Shown: positions 1-5,361 of the stretch, piece by piece
How positions within the stretch are numbered: position 1 is the stretch's first letter
Layout of the letters: each line of letters starts with the position of its first letter
Made by a program: the position numbers and the translations under genes
Notes under the pieces: generated by a model
The model's input: only the letters and a program-made list of their open reading frames with translations
Told to the model about the DNA's origin: nothing
Databases searched by the model: none
From: a bacterium
GTDB lineage: Bacteria; Desulfobacterota; DSWW01
DNA length: 8,654 nucleotides
Direction of reading: 5' to 3'
Assembly (NCBI GenBank): GCA_030609865.1
Contig: JAUWSZ010000063.1
Span: forward strand, 1-8,654

Positions 1-679
1 ACAGACGTAGGGCCTGGGGAAGGCCATATACCGGCTCAGCTTGGTATCCCTCACCTTTGAGCCGATCGATAAGACCGCTCCGGTCGGTCTTGAGCGTGTT
101 GGTTCGAAGCACGGTCTGCGGGGCACGCAGGAGCGCGCCCTGGAGTTCGCCGGCCTTCTCCCGGCCCAGCTCCGCTTCCCAGATCCGGGTGAGCCAGGCG
201 GGGAAATCCGCCGCCCCGGCCTGGATGTGACTCGAGGGGAACCCCTCCCCCTCCGCCTTGGCCCGACAGAGCGCCCGAAGGGCCCCATTTACCAGACTCC
301 CGGAGCCTCGCCGACCGAAACGGTTTGCCAAGTTCACCGACTCGTTTACGGCAGCATGATCCGGCACCCGGTCGAGAAACAGGATCTGATAGGCCCCCAG
401 CCGCAGGATCCGCACGACCTCCGGGTCGAGCCGCTCGAGGGGCCTCCGGAGAGACGGTTGCAGGCACCGGTCCAGGCTCCCTCTCCGCCTGAGCGTCCCG
501 TAAACAATCTCCGTGGCCAGTCGGCGGTCACGATCCGGAAGGGAGGCACTCCTTCGAAGCCTTCCGTCCAGGGCACGATCGGCAAACGCCTTCTTCTCGT
601 CGACGGCTGACAGCACTTCGTAAGCGATCGATCGCGGATCCTCGGTTTTCCCCCCTTCATGCTTTCGAAAAGCCGTCAT
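1..679 (-). CDS. rsmB: 16S rRNA (cytosine-967-C5) methyltransferase RsmB, N-terminal part, cut by the window edge
   Basis: RsmB methylates C967 of 16S rRNA (E. coli numbering) with SAM in the cytoplasm. Reading the minus strand from ATG 679 gives an open frame of 226 codons to the left edge. Residues about 15-140 match the NusB-like RNA-binding domain: DPRSIAYEVLSAVDEKKAF near the start, then RDRRLATEIVYGTLRR, RLGAYQILFLDRVPDHAAVNES, and FGRRGSGSLVNGALR. LRTNTLK near residue 190 matches the LRVNTLK-type motif that opens the methyltransferase half. The SAM-binding domain and catalytic cysteines lie outside the window. It follows fmt on the same strand, as in the common def-fmt-rsmB arrangement, but about 200 bp of repeats separate the two. 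The start is uncertain. ATG 679 has no strong ribosome site, and an in-frame ATG at 703 lies in a repeat-like inverted sequence. The identity is firm; the start is not. Confidence 0.9.
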   Translation of the reverse strand, partial: MTAFRKHEGGKTEDPRSIAYEVLSAVDEKKAFADRALDGRLRRSASLPDRDRRLATEIVYGTLRRRGSLDRCLQPSLRRPLERLDPEVVRILRLGAYQILFLDRVPDHAAVNESVNLANRFGRRGSGSLVNGALRALCRAKAEGEGFPSSHIQAGAADFPAWLTRIWEAELGREKAGELQGALLRAPQTVLRTNTLKTDRSGLIDRLKGEGYQAEPVYGLPQALRL

Positions 680-701
680 CGTCACCGTTCTCAAGAAACC
701 C

Positions 702-722
702 ATTCCCGCCAAGGTTGGGAAC
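702..722. repeat. ATTCCC...GGGAA inverted repeat (dRS3-like) at the rsmB 5' end
   Basis: ATTCCC and GGGAAC form a short imperfect dyad with a 9-nt centre, pairing five or six bases. The layout resembles the dRS3-type dispersed repeats (ATTCCC-N8-GGGAAT) known from Neisseria and seen in other genomes. It overlaps the alternative rsmB start at 703. One copy is visible here, so membership of a family is an inference. Confidence 0.35.
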
Positions 723-751
723 CGGTCTCTCTATCTGGGGGTGCTGTGGGG

Positions 752-781
752 CCTGACCCCTGTTCCCTGATCCCTGACCCC
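752..781 (-). repeat. GGGGTCAGG-type degenerate tandem repeat
   Basis: On the minus strand the sequence reads GGGGTCAGG, then GATCAGGGA and ACAGGGGTCAGG, so a CAGG-centred unit of about 9-10 bp is repeated about three times. The same GGGGTCAGG core recurs at 2860-2873 (two copies) and at 4625-4633. Sequences of this type often accompany IS200-like (RAYT) transposases and their REP-like ends. That link is recalled rather than tested, and no transposase is present here. Confidence 0.6.
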
Positions 782-810
782 TTTCACCTTTACCCTTTGC
801 CCTTTCGCCT
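780..810 (-). repeat. 7-bp tandem repeat, consensus GGNNAAA, about four units
   Basis: The minus strand reads GGCGAAA, GGGCAAA, GGGTAAA, GGTGAAA, an exact 7-bp period with two variable positions. It sits between fmt and rsmB and directly abuts the GGGGTCAGG module. The same repeat type occurs on the plus strand at 2741-2768. It has no start codon and no coding look of its own. Confidence 0.75.
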
Positions 811-839
811 TGTTCAATTTTCCGATATGGAGGTTCTCC

Positions 840-883
840 CAACACCTACACAAAAAACGTGGATGTCCCAATGAAAGACTCTA
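840..883 (+). repeat. 44-bp hairpin-bearing dispersed repeat, copy A
   Basis: This stretch matches the reverse complement of 2022-2065 at 40 of 44 positions. It contains an imperfect stem of eight pairs, with one C-A mismatch and one wobble (842-849 with 859-866), around an A-rich loop, followed by the conserved block AATGAAAGACTCTA. The differences from copy B are transitions. It lies directly downstream of fmt, and its last three bases are the complement of the fmt TAG stop codon. No protein is assigned, although copies can be read through in one frame. Confidence 0.85.
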
Positions 884-1846
884 CCCAAGTTTCTCCCCCG
901 GCGCCATTCTGTGTCCCCGAAGGAACTCTTCCACCGGCATCCTTCGCCCTCCCTCCAGTTGCACGGACATCAGGCGCAGCGTTCCCCCTGCCGCCCGGAC
1001 AGTCACGCCTTCATCGTCAACGGAGAGGACATCTCCCGGCTTCCCGTCCGAACCGGCGTCCTTCGCTTCCGCCTCCCACAACCGCAGTCGTTTTCCACCC
1101 CAGAAGGTGAACGCGCCCGGCCACGGATCGAGACCGCGGATTCGATTCCGAATCGACTCGGCAGACAGGGACCAGTCGATCCGGCCGTCTCCCTTCTTCA
1201 GGATCGGCACGACAGTGGCCATGTCGTGTTCTTGGGGAACAAAGCGGGCCGTTGCCTCCACGATGTCGCGCAGGGCCGGCGTGATGATTCGTGCTGCCAG
1301 CCTGGCCAGACGCTCGGTCAGCATCCCGGCGGTCTCGTTCGGACCGATCGCCAGCGAATCGGCAACGAGGAGGTCTCCGGTATCCATCCCCTCGTCCATC
1401 CGGAAGATCGTTATCCCGGTCGTCTCCTCTCCGTTGATGATCGCCCACCGTACCGGTGCCGGCCCTCGGTAGGTCGGCAGCAGGGAGGCATGCACGTTGT
1501 AGCACCCGTGGGGGGGCAGGGAGAGGACGTCGCGAGGCAGGATCCTCCCGTAGGCGGCCACGACCATCATATCCGGCCGAAGGTCGGCCAGGTCTTCGAG
1601 GAAGACCGCGTCCTTGATCTTCTTCGGCTGCAAAACGAGGATGCCGTGGGCCTGGGCCACCTGGCTCACCGGCGGAGTAGAGACCTTCCTGCCCCTGCCG
1701 CGCGGGCGGTCCGGCTGGGTGACCGCGCCCACCACGTTCCAGCCATCCTCGAGCAATCCCTCCAGGATGATCGACGCAAAGGTGGGGGTCCCCATGAATA
1801 CGATTCGAGGGTGGCCTTGCCGACCTCGGCTCAGATCAGGTCCCAT
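881..1846 (-). CDS. fmt: methionyl-tRNA formyltransferase Fmt
   Basis: Fmt transfers the formyl group of 10-formyl-tetrahydrofolate to Met-tRNAfMet for translation initiation in the cytoplasm. From ATG 1846 the protein has 321 residues, close to the usual 310-320. RIVFMGTPTFA (14-24) is the N-terminal signature and TQPDRPRGRGRK (43-54) the tRNA-contacting loop. NVHASLLPTYRG (117-128) and FRMDEGMDTGD (148-158) give the expected catalytic residues N117, H119 and D155, with spacing equal to E. coli N106, H108 and D144. The C-terminal OB-like domain follows from about residue 210. The frame stays open to 2347, but that extension runs through repeat B and the start of the divergent methyltransferase gene and has no Fmt similarity. 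The 13 residues before RIVFMGTP are longer than in E. coli, and the ribosome site before 1846 is weak. The stop codon TAG lies at the edge of repeat A. It is probably transcribed with rsmB. Confidence 0.96.
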   Translation of the reverse strand: MGPDLSRGRQGHPRIVFMGTPTFASIILEGLLEDGWNVVGAVTQPDRPRGRGRKVSTPPVSQVAQAHGILVLQPKKIKDAVFLEDLADLRPDMMVVAAYGRILPRDVLSLPPHGCYNVHASLLPTYRGPAPVRWAIINGEETTGITIFRMDEGMDTGDLLVADSLAIGPNETAGMLTERLARLAARIITPALRDIVEATARFVPQEHDMATVVPILKKGDGRIDWSLSAESIRNRIRGLDPWPGAFTFWGGKRLRLWEAEAKDAGSDGKPGDVLSVDDEGVTVRAAGGTLRLMSVQLEGGRRMPVEEFLRGHRMAPGEKLG

Positions 1847-1901
1847 GGCAAGTGTCCCGGTTCGAGAAAACGAGCGCGGTCGGTCGTCGCGCCTTTTCCT
1901 T

Positions 1902-1933
1902 TTATCATTATCACGTCTTATCATTATCACGTT
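1902..1933 (-). promoter_or_regulatory. two tandem 16-bp units with GATAAT-like hexamers upstream of fmt, possible Fur-type operator
   Basis: Two head-to-tail 16-bp units (1902-1917 and 1918-1933) are identical except for the last base. On the minus strand each holds GATAATGATAA, two adjacent hexamers of the GATAAT type that build the classical Fur box; a 5-nt spacer separates the pairs. The block lies 56 bp upstream of the fmt start. AT-rich DNA here could also hold the fmt promoter (TTGTTG followed by GATAAT-like sequence), but no clean -35/-10 pair is evident. Assigning it to Fur is an inference, since fmt is not a usual iron-regulated gene. Confidence 0.35.
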
Positions 1934-2021
1934 TGTGGCAACAATAACAGTTCCGCCCGCAGGCGTGGCTTGACCTAGATGTTGCTTCTCGTGAGGCCTT
2001 TTCTCTTCTCGATGAATGAGA

Positions 2022-2065
2022 TAGAGTCTTTCATTGAAACATCCACGTTTTTTGCGTAGATGTTG
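2022..2065 (-). repeat. 44-bp hairpin-bearing dispersed repeat, copy B
   Basis: Inverted relative to copy A (840-883), with 40 of 44 bases equal. Arms 2038-2047 and 2055-2064 pair around a seven-base loop. On the minus strand the stem has ten pairs including one G-U wobble, while on the plus strand the same position is a C-A mismatch, so the minus-strand RNA folds better. It lies upstream of both fmt and the divergent methyltransferase. Similarity to copy A does not clearly continue beyond 2022, so A may be a shortened copy. Confidence 0.85.
2034..2062 (+). promoter_or_regulatory. weak candidate sigma70 promoter inside repeat B
   Basis: TTGAAA at 2034-2039 matches the -35 consensus at five of six positions. 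After a 17-bp spacer, TAGATG at 2057-2062 matches the -10 consensus at only three of six. It would transcribe toward the methyltransferase that starts at 2102. The weak -10 makes this a suggestion only. Confidence 0.22.
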
Positions 2066-2088
2066 AGGAAAAGTCATGTTGGCAGGCT

Positions 2089-2093
2089 GGAGG
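2089..2093 (+). promoter_or_regulatory. ribosome binding site that fixes the methyltransferase start at 2102
   Basis: GGAGG lies 8 bases before ATG 2102. The earlier in-frame ATG at 2060 lies inside repeat B and has no such site, so 2102 is preferred. Confidence 0.75.
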
Positions 2094-2101
2094 CTCATCG
2101 T

Positions 2102-2716
2102 ATGTTGATCACTGACCTGGACCTCGACCACGTAAAGGGCTTCCTCCCGAAGGAGGAAGGCTTGCATCTCTACGAACGGGCAAAAGAAGCGAGCCGCTTG
2201 GGCCCCTGCCTGGAGGTGGGGAGCTACTGCGGGAAGTCGGCCGTCTACATCGGAACGGGGTGCAAGGAGAACGGGAGCATCCTGTTCTCCATCGACCACC
2301 ACAGAGTCTCGGAAGAACACCAGCCCGGAGAGGAATACCACGATCAAGATCTCTTCGATCAGGAGATCGGCGTGATGGATTCCTTCAAGGCCTTCCGCAA
2401 GACCATCGCGGAGGCGGACCTGGAGGACACGGTCGTCCCGATCGTGGCAAGATCAGAACGGGTCGCCAAATGCTGGGCAACGCCCCTCGGCATGGTGTTC
2501 ATCGATGGGGGGCACAGCCTCGAGGCGGCTCAGGCCGACTACTCGGCCTGGGCTTCACACGTGACGCCAAGGGGATTCCTCGCTATCCATGATATCTTTC
2601 CGGATCCGACGAAGGGTGGCCAGGCGCCGTACACTATCTACAAGCTCGCCCTGGCGTCCGGCCTGTACGAGGAACTGCCAATGGTAAGAACGTTGGGGGT
2701 GCTCAGGCGATTGTAG
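2102..2716 (+). CDS. class I SAM-dependent methyltransferase, Methyltransf_24-like
   Basis: A 204-residue Rossmann-fold methyltransferase. CLEVGSYCGKSAVYIG (36-51) is the SAM-binding motif I. FSIDHHR (62-68) gives the acidic residue expected to bind the SAM ribose. MVFIDGGHSLEAAQADYSAW (131-150) and GFLAIHDIFPDP (158-169) match the IDG.H and HD pattern of the Methyltransf_24 / CmcI-type O-methyltransferases, where the D and H residues may bind a metal. No signal peptide or membrane segment is seen. The substrate is unknown; relatives act on sugars, macrolides and other small hydroxylated compounds. It stands alone on the plus strand, divergent from fmt and convergent with the radical SAM gene, so it is not cotranscribed with either neighbour. 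The family call is firm; a role linked to the nearby glycan genes is an inference. Confidence 0.88.
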   Translation: MLITDLDLDHVKGFLPKEEGLHLYERAKEASRLGPCLEVGSYCGKSAVYIGTGCKENGSILFSIDHHRVSEEHQPGEEYHDQDLFDQEIGVMDSFKAFRKTIAEADLEDTVVPIVARSERVAKCWATPLGMVFIDGGHSLEAAQADYSAWASHVTPRGFLAIHDIFPDPTKGGQAPYTIYKLALASGLYEELPMVRTLGVLRRL

Positions 2717-2740
2717 CGAAAGAAAGGTGTCAGGAAGAAC

Positions 2741-2768
2741 AAAGGATAAAGGTCAAAGGTGAAAGGCC
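2741..2768 (+). repeat. 7-bp tandem repeat, four units of AAAGGNN
   Basis: The units AAAGGAT, AAAGGTC, AAAGGTG and AAAGGCC follow one another exactly. This is the same repeat type as at 780-810 but on the opposite strand. It begins 24 bp after the stop codon of the plus-strand methyltransferase. Confidence 0.8.
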
Positions 2769-2792
2769 ACGCCTCCCCACCAGGACTATCGC

Positions 2793-2838
2793 TCGTCCTC
2801 GTCGTCGTCCTCGTCCTCGAATTCGGGCACGGGCACGG
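2793..2838. repeat. 46-bp GA/CT-rich repeat, copy 1
   Basis: TCGTCCTCGTCGTCGTCC opens a 46-bp stretch that recurs at 4534-4579 in the same orientation with three mismatches (43 of 46 equal). Read on the minus strand in one frame it would encode EFEDEDDDEDE. That frame differs from the neighbouring genes and lacks a credible start, so it is treated as a DNA repeat. Together with copy 2 it brackets the radical SAM gene. Confidence 0.85.
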
Positions 2839-2859
2839 AAAAGGGCCGGAGGCGGGGAC

Positions 2860-2873
2860 TGACCCCTGACCCC
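2860..2873 (-). repeat. two direct copies of GGGGTCA
   Basis: The plus strand shows TGACCCC twice in a row (2860-2866 and 2867-2873). The core is shared with 752-781 and 4625-4633. It joins the hairpin at 2870-2896. Confidence 0.65.
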
Positions 2874-2896
2874 TTGCGGCTTCGCCGCCGTAGGGG
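2870..2896. other. GC-rich hairpin just after the radical SAM stop codon
   Basis: The inner stem GCGGC-TTC-GCCGC (2876-2888) and the outer stem CCCCT/AGGGG (2870-2874 with 2892-2896) are separated by a small internal loop. The hairpin lies 4 bp past the TGA of the radical SAM gene and between two convergent genes, a natural place for a bidirectional terminator. Neither strand has a T-tract after the stem, so intrinsic termination is doubtful. It may instead be part of the composite repeat. Confidence 0.5.
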
Positions 2897-2900
2897 GTCG

Positions 2901-4514
2901 TCAAGCACTGGCTGAGGAAATCCGGATCGGCATCTTCTTGGTCTCGGTCCAGGCCCATTCGAGAGAGTCACCGTTTGCGCTCGCCTCCAGGTAGCCCTTG
3001 GCGACGAAATCCCCGATGACCTGCACAACCAGTTTCCCGTCCGCACCCGTGATCTTACCGATTTTCGCCGTGAGAAGGGCCTTTTCCGCCTCCGGATCCA
3101 GGGGGTGATCGTTCGACGGGAACCGGCAGTGCTCCTCGATGATGTCCTCTGAGAGGAGCCGGTAGGTGAATTCCAGACGAACCTGTCCTTCCACCCTCAA
3201 CCCCTCGTCCGGCGTTGTCTTGCCCTGCCGGTGGCGTTCCTTCATGTCCTCCCAGCGGACGTTGTTCTTCTCTTCGAACTCGTCCACAAAGGCCTGGGTC
3301 TGTTCAGCGGAAAGTTGGGACGTTCTCACCACGGGCCGGTTCGCATCGTAGAGGGACCAGTCGTTGGTCAGAATTTCCAGATCATACTGATCGATCTCCT
3401 CCCGAACCGTGGTTCCCGGAAGGGGGGCCAGGAAGTGGTATCCGTAAATGATCTCCAGCGAATCCGCGTACTCCTGGGTCTGACGGAGAGTCTCCGGAGA
3501 CTCGCCGGGAAGCCCCACCATGAACGAGGCATGAGGCGTGATACCGACATCTCTGCAGATCTCGACAGCCCTTCTGCCCTGATCCAGGGTGATCCTCTTT
3601 CGGATGCGCTTGAGCATCTCGGGGCTGCCGGTCTCGATCCCGAAGCTGACCGAGTCGCATCCGGCCTCTCGCATCAGGCGCATCACACCCGCATCCATGA
3701 TGTTCACCCTGACGAAGGCGCTCCAGTCGAATCGGAGATCTCGCCTGAGGATCTCCTCACAGATCGCCCGGGCTCGCGCCTTGTTCGACAGGAACAGGTC
3801 GTCTGCAACGTTGATCCGGGTAAACCCGTAGGAGAGGACCTCCTCGATCTCATCGACCACGCTCATGGGGCTCCGGTACCGGACCCTGTGGCCCACCATG
3901 CGCCTTCCCTGGCAAAAAATACACTGGTACGGGCATCCCCGGCTCGTAATGATGCTCACCGGAAACCCGAGGGCCTGATACCTCGATACGGGCAGCAGGT
4001 GCCGGGCAGGGAACGGTATCGTATCCAGGTCTTGAATCAGTTCCCTTGCACCCGTGTGGACGAATCGGCCGTCCTCGAGGAAGGCGATTCCATTGATTTG
4101 GGACCATGCCCCCCGGTCATGGGTCAGGGGCAGGAACTCCGCAACGGTTCTCTCGCCCTCACCCAGGACGAGGAGATCGATACCGGGGTAGGCCCGAAGC
4201 GTGTTTTCCGCATCGAACGTGACGTGGGGGCCCCCCATGACCGTCAGGGCAGAGGGCCGAATCGCCTTGGCCGTCTCGACGATTTCAGCCGCCGCCGGGA
4301 AATTCATCGTCACCGACGTGGAACCCACGAGGTCCGGCTGGAAGGCCTCGAGCTCCCGCCTGAGCTTCTCCGGGCTGTAGCGCGAAACGATGTAGTCCAG
4401 CACCCGGACCTCGGCGCCGGCAGCCTCGAAGGCGGCTGCGACGTAGGTGACACCCAGGGGGGGCGCAGGGGCCTCCTCCAGGGGGTAAGGCGGCGCGATA
4501 ATAGCTACTCTCAT
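2901..4514 (-). CDS. B12-binding domain radical SAM protein (BchE/MiaB-like class B architecture)
   Basis: A 537-residue protein. Residues 1-150 form a cobalamin-binding-type Rossmann domain: MRVAIIAPPYPLEEAPAPPL, then PDLVGSTSVTMN, VMGGPHVTF (92-100) and DLLVLGEGERTVAE. The DxHxxG lower-ligand motif is absent, as is usual for this radical SAM group, which binds B12 base-off. SRGCPYQCIFCQG holds the [4Fe-4S] cysteines C194, C198 and C201. The radical SAM barrel continues through FGIETGSPEMLKRIRK (291-306) and FMVGLPGES (331-339). Residues about 400-537 are an extra C-terminal region with a possible small helical or winged-helix fold and no recognised motif. Family members are often methyltransferases or cyclases acting on lipids, natural products or cofactors; the substrate here is unknown. 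ATG 4514 has an AGGA site at 4522-4525, spaced 7 bases. It lies on the strand of the glycan genes but is separated from them by a repeat-bearing gap. Confidence 0.92.
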   Translation of the reverse strand: MRVAIIAPPYPLEEAPAPPLGVTYVAAAFEAAGAEVRVLDYIVSRYSPEKLRRELEAFQPDLVGSTSVTMNFPAAAEIVETAKAIRPSALTVMGGPHVTFDAENTLRAYPGIDLLVLGEGERTVAEFLPLTHDRGAWSQINGIAFLEDGRFVHTGARELIQDLDTIPFPARHLLPVSRYQALGFPVSIITSRGCPYQCIFCQGRRMVGHRVRYRSPMSVVDEIEEVLSYGFTRINVADDLFLSNKARARAICEEILRRDLRFDWSAFVRVNIMDAGVMRLMREAGCDSVSFGIETGSPEMLKRIRKRITLDQGRRAVEICRDVGITPHASFMVGLPGESPETLRQTQEYADSLEIIYGYHFLAPLPGTTVREEIDQYDLEILTNDWSLYDANRPVVRTSQLSAEQTQAFVDEFEEKNNVRWEDMKERHRQGKTTPDEGLRVEGQVRLEFTYRLLSEDIIEEHCRFPSNDHPLDPEAEKALLTAKIGKITGADGKLVVQVIGDFVAKGYLEASANGDSLEWAWTETKKMPIRISSASA

Positions 4515-4521
4515 AGTTCAA

Positions 4522-4525
4522 TCCT
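4522..4525 (-). promoter_or_regulatory. ribosome binding site of the radical SAM gene
   Basis: AGGA on the minus strand ends 7 bases before ATG 4514. It lies between the 46-bp repeat (copy 2) and the start codon, so the repeat is part of the 5' leader if transcription comes from upstream. Confidence 0.6.
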
Positions 4526-4533
4526 GTGGCCAA

Positions 4534-4579
4534 TCGTCCTCGTCGTCGTCCTCGTCCTCGAACTCGGGCATGGGCGCGG
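4534..4579. repeat. 46-bp GA/CT-rich repeat, copy 2
   Basis: Direct copy of 2793-2838 with three mismatches. It sits in the 118-bp gap between the acyltransferase and radical SAM genes. A GGGGTCAGG core (4625-4633) lies to its right, as TGACCCC does to the right of copy 1, so both sites carry the same module order. No good promoter was found in the gap. Confidence 0.85.
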
Positions 4580-4610
4580 GGCTGGGCGGCTCAAGATTCC
4601 TGCCCACCCA

Positions 4611-4635
4611 TTCATAATTCAAGACCTGACCCCTA
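4611..4635 (-). repeat. TAGGGGTCAGG...TTGAATTATGAA element at the acyltransferase stop codon
   Basis: On the minus strand the acyltransferase stop codon TAG runs straight into GGGGTCAGG, followed by TCTTGAATTATGAA. This layout is reminiscent of ends found next to IS200-like/RAYT transposases, a link that is recalled and unverified. No transposase is present, so it could be a REP-like remnant. Confidence 0.4.
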
Positions 4636-5355
4636 ATCGCCTTTTCTTGGGAAGAAACTGTACCGCATCCAATCCAGGAAGGTGTTGCCCCCGAGCTTTT
4701 CCCTGTCGATCCGGTCGATTTCTTCGAAGAGCTCGGTCGGGTCAGCATACCACTCGGCCCTCGTCTTGATCTTCCGGTCCGCATCCAGGGGCTTGATCAC
4801 ACGCGCGGGGCTTCCCGCGGCGATCGTGTTGGCAGGGATGGAACTCGTCACCACGGAACCCGCTCCGATGACGCTGTTTTCCCCGATCGTCACCCCCTTG
4901 CAGACGATCACGCTGTCGCCGATCCACGCATTGTTCTCGATTCGCACGGGCCCACTCTTTCCGACGATGGCAACCCGGTTGTAGATGTCATGCCAGTCCG
5001 AGTCGGTGACGTAGGCCCCGCTGGCGAACATGACATTGTCCCCGACCACGATCTCGGTGGCCGAACTCAGCCGCACGCCCGGGCAGATCAGGCAGTAGTC
5101 GCCAATACGGATACCGGCAGGGTTCTCCCGGTTGGACCAGACGGTCAGCCTCACCTTCCGGTCACGCGCAGCAATCACGTTCACGTAGTCCCCAACTTCG
5201 ATCGGGGCGCCGAAGAGCTCGACATTCCAGGGCCGGATGAATGTGTGGCCCTTCCCGAGGGAGGTGAACTGGGGACGCAGGAAGTGCTCTACGTAGAAGT
5301 CCTGAAGCTTGAGGTATGCCTTTTTGACTCGATACGGACGATGATCGCGAAGCAT
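4633..5355 (-). CDS. left-handed beta-helix acyltransferase (WcaF/maltose O-acetyltransferase-like)
   Basis: A 240-residue hexapeptide-repeat acyltransferase, expected to act as a trimer and to move an acyl group, usually acetyl from acetyl-CoA, to a sugar hydroxyl or amino group. Hexapeptide turns run from about 52 to 190: PIEVGDYVNVI, GIRIGDYCLICPGVRL, EIVVGDNVMFASGAYV, PVRIENNAWIGDSVIV and VTIGENSVIGAGSVV, closing with the family signature AAGSPARVIKPLD (179-191). H122 in VTDSDWHDIYNR is the likely catalytic histidine. Residues 192-240 form a charged helical tail. No membrane segment is seen. The start at 5355 lies 6 bp after the toroid gene stop, and its likely ribosome site AGGAG lies in that gene's last codons at a slightly long spacing of about 12 bases, which suggests translational coupling. 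Context points to acylation of a polysaccharide, lipid-linked glycan or glycolipid. Confidence 0.9.
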   Translation of the reverse strand: MLRDHRPYRVKKAYLKLQDFYVEHFLRPQFTSLGKGHTFIRPWNVELFGAPIEVGDYVNVIAARDRKVRLTVWSNRENPAGIRIGDYCLICPGVRLSSATEIVVGDNVMFASGAYVTDSDWHDIYNRVAIVGKSGPVRIENNAWIGDSVIVCKGVTIGENSVIGAGSVVTSSIPANTIAAGSPARVIKPLDADRKIKTRAEWYADPTELFEEIDRIDREKLGGNTFLDWMRYSFFPRKGD

Positions 5356-5361
5356 TGGATG

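Noticed and set aside
911..1978. Plus-strand open frame of 355 codons opposite fmt
   Set aside because: Antisense shadow of fmt, with a composition rich in H, R, P and G and no domain. Fmt itself has its full catalytic set.
1847..2347. N-terminal extension of fmt to 2347
   Set aside because: The added 167 codons pass through the Fur-like repeats, repeat B and the 5' part of the divergent methyltransferase gene. Fmt normally begins a few residues before the RIVFMGTP motif.
2741..2896. CRISPR array
   Set aside because: Repeats here are 7-bp tandem units and unique modules with no regular 23-47 bp repeats separated by equal spacers, and no cas gene is present.
2870..2896. Intrinsic terminator after the radical SAM gene
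   Set aside because: The hairpin is real, but no T-tract follows on either strand. It is listed as a hairpin only.
3231..4769. Long plus-strand open frame of 512 codons opposite the radical SAM gene
   Set aside because: It is antisense to a well-supported gene with clear motifs, has no recognisable domain, and runs through a repeat and into the acyltransferase gene. Long antisense frames are expected in GC-rich DNA.
4518..4784. Minus-strand frame ending in an acidic EFEDEDDDEDD stretch
   Set aside because: Its first part is an out-of-frame reading of the acyltransferase and its end is the 46-bp DNA repeat. The same acidic reading at 2793-2838 is attached to an unrelated frame, so it is a repeat signature and not a protein.
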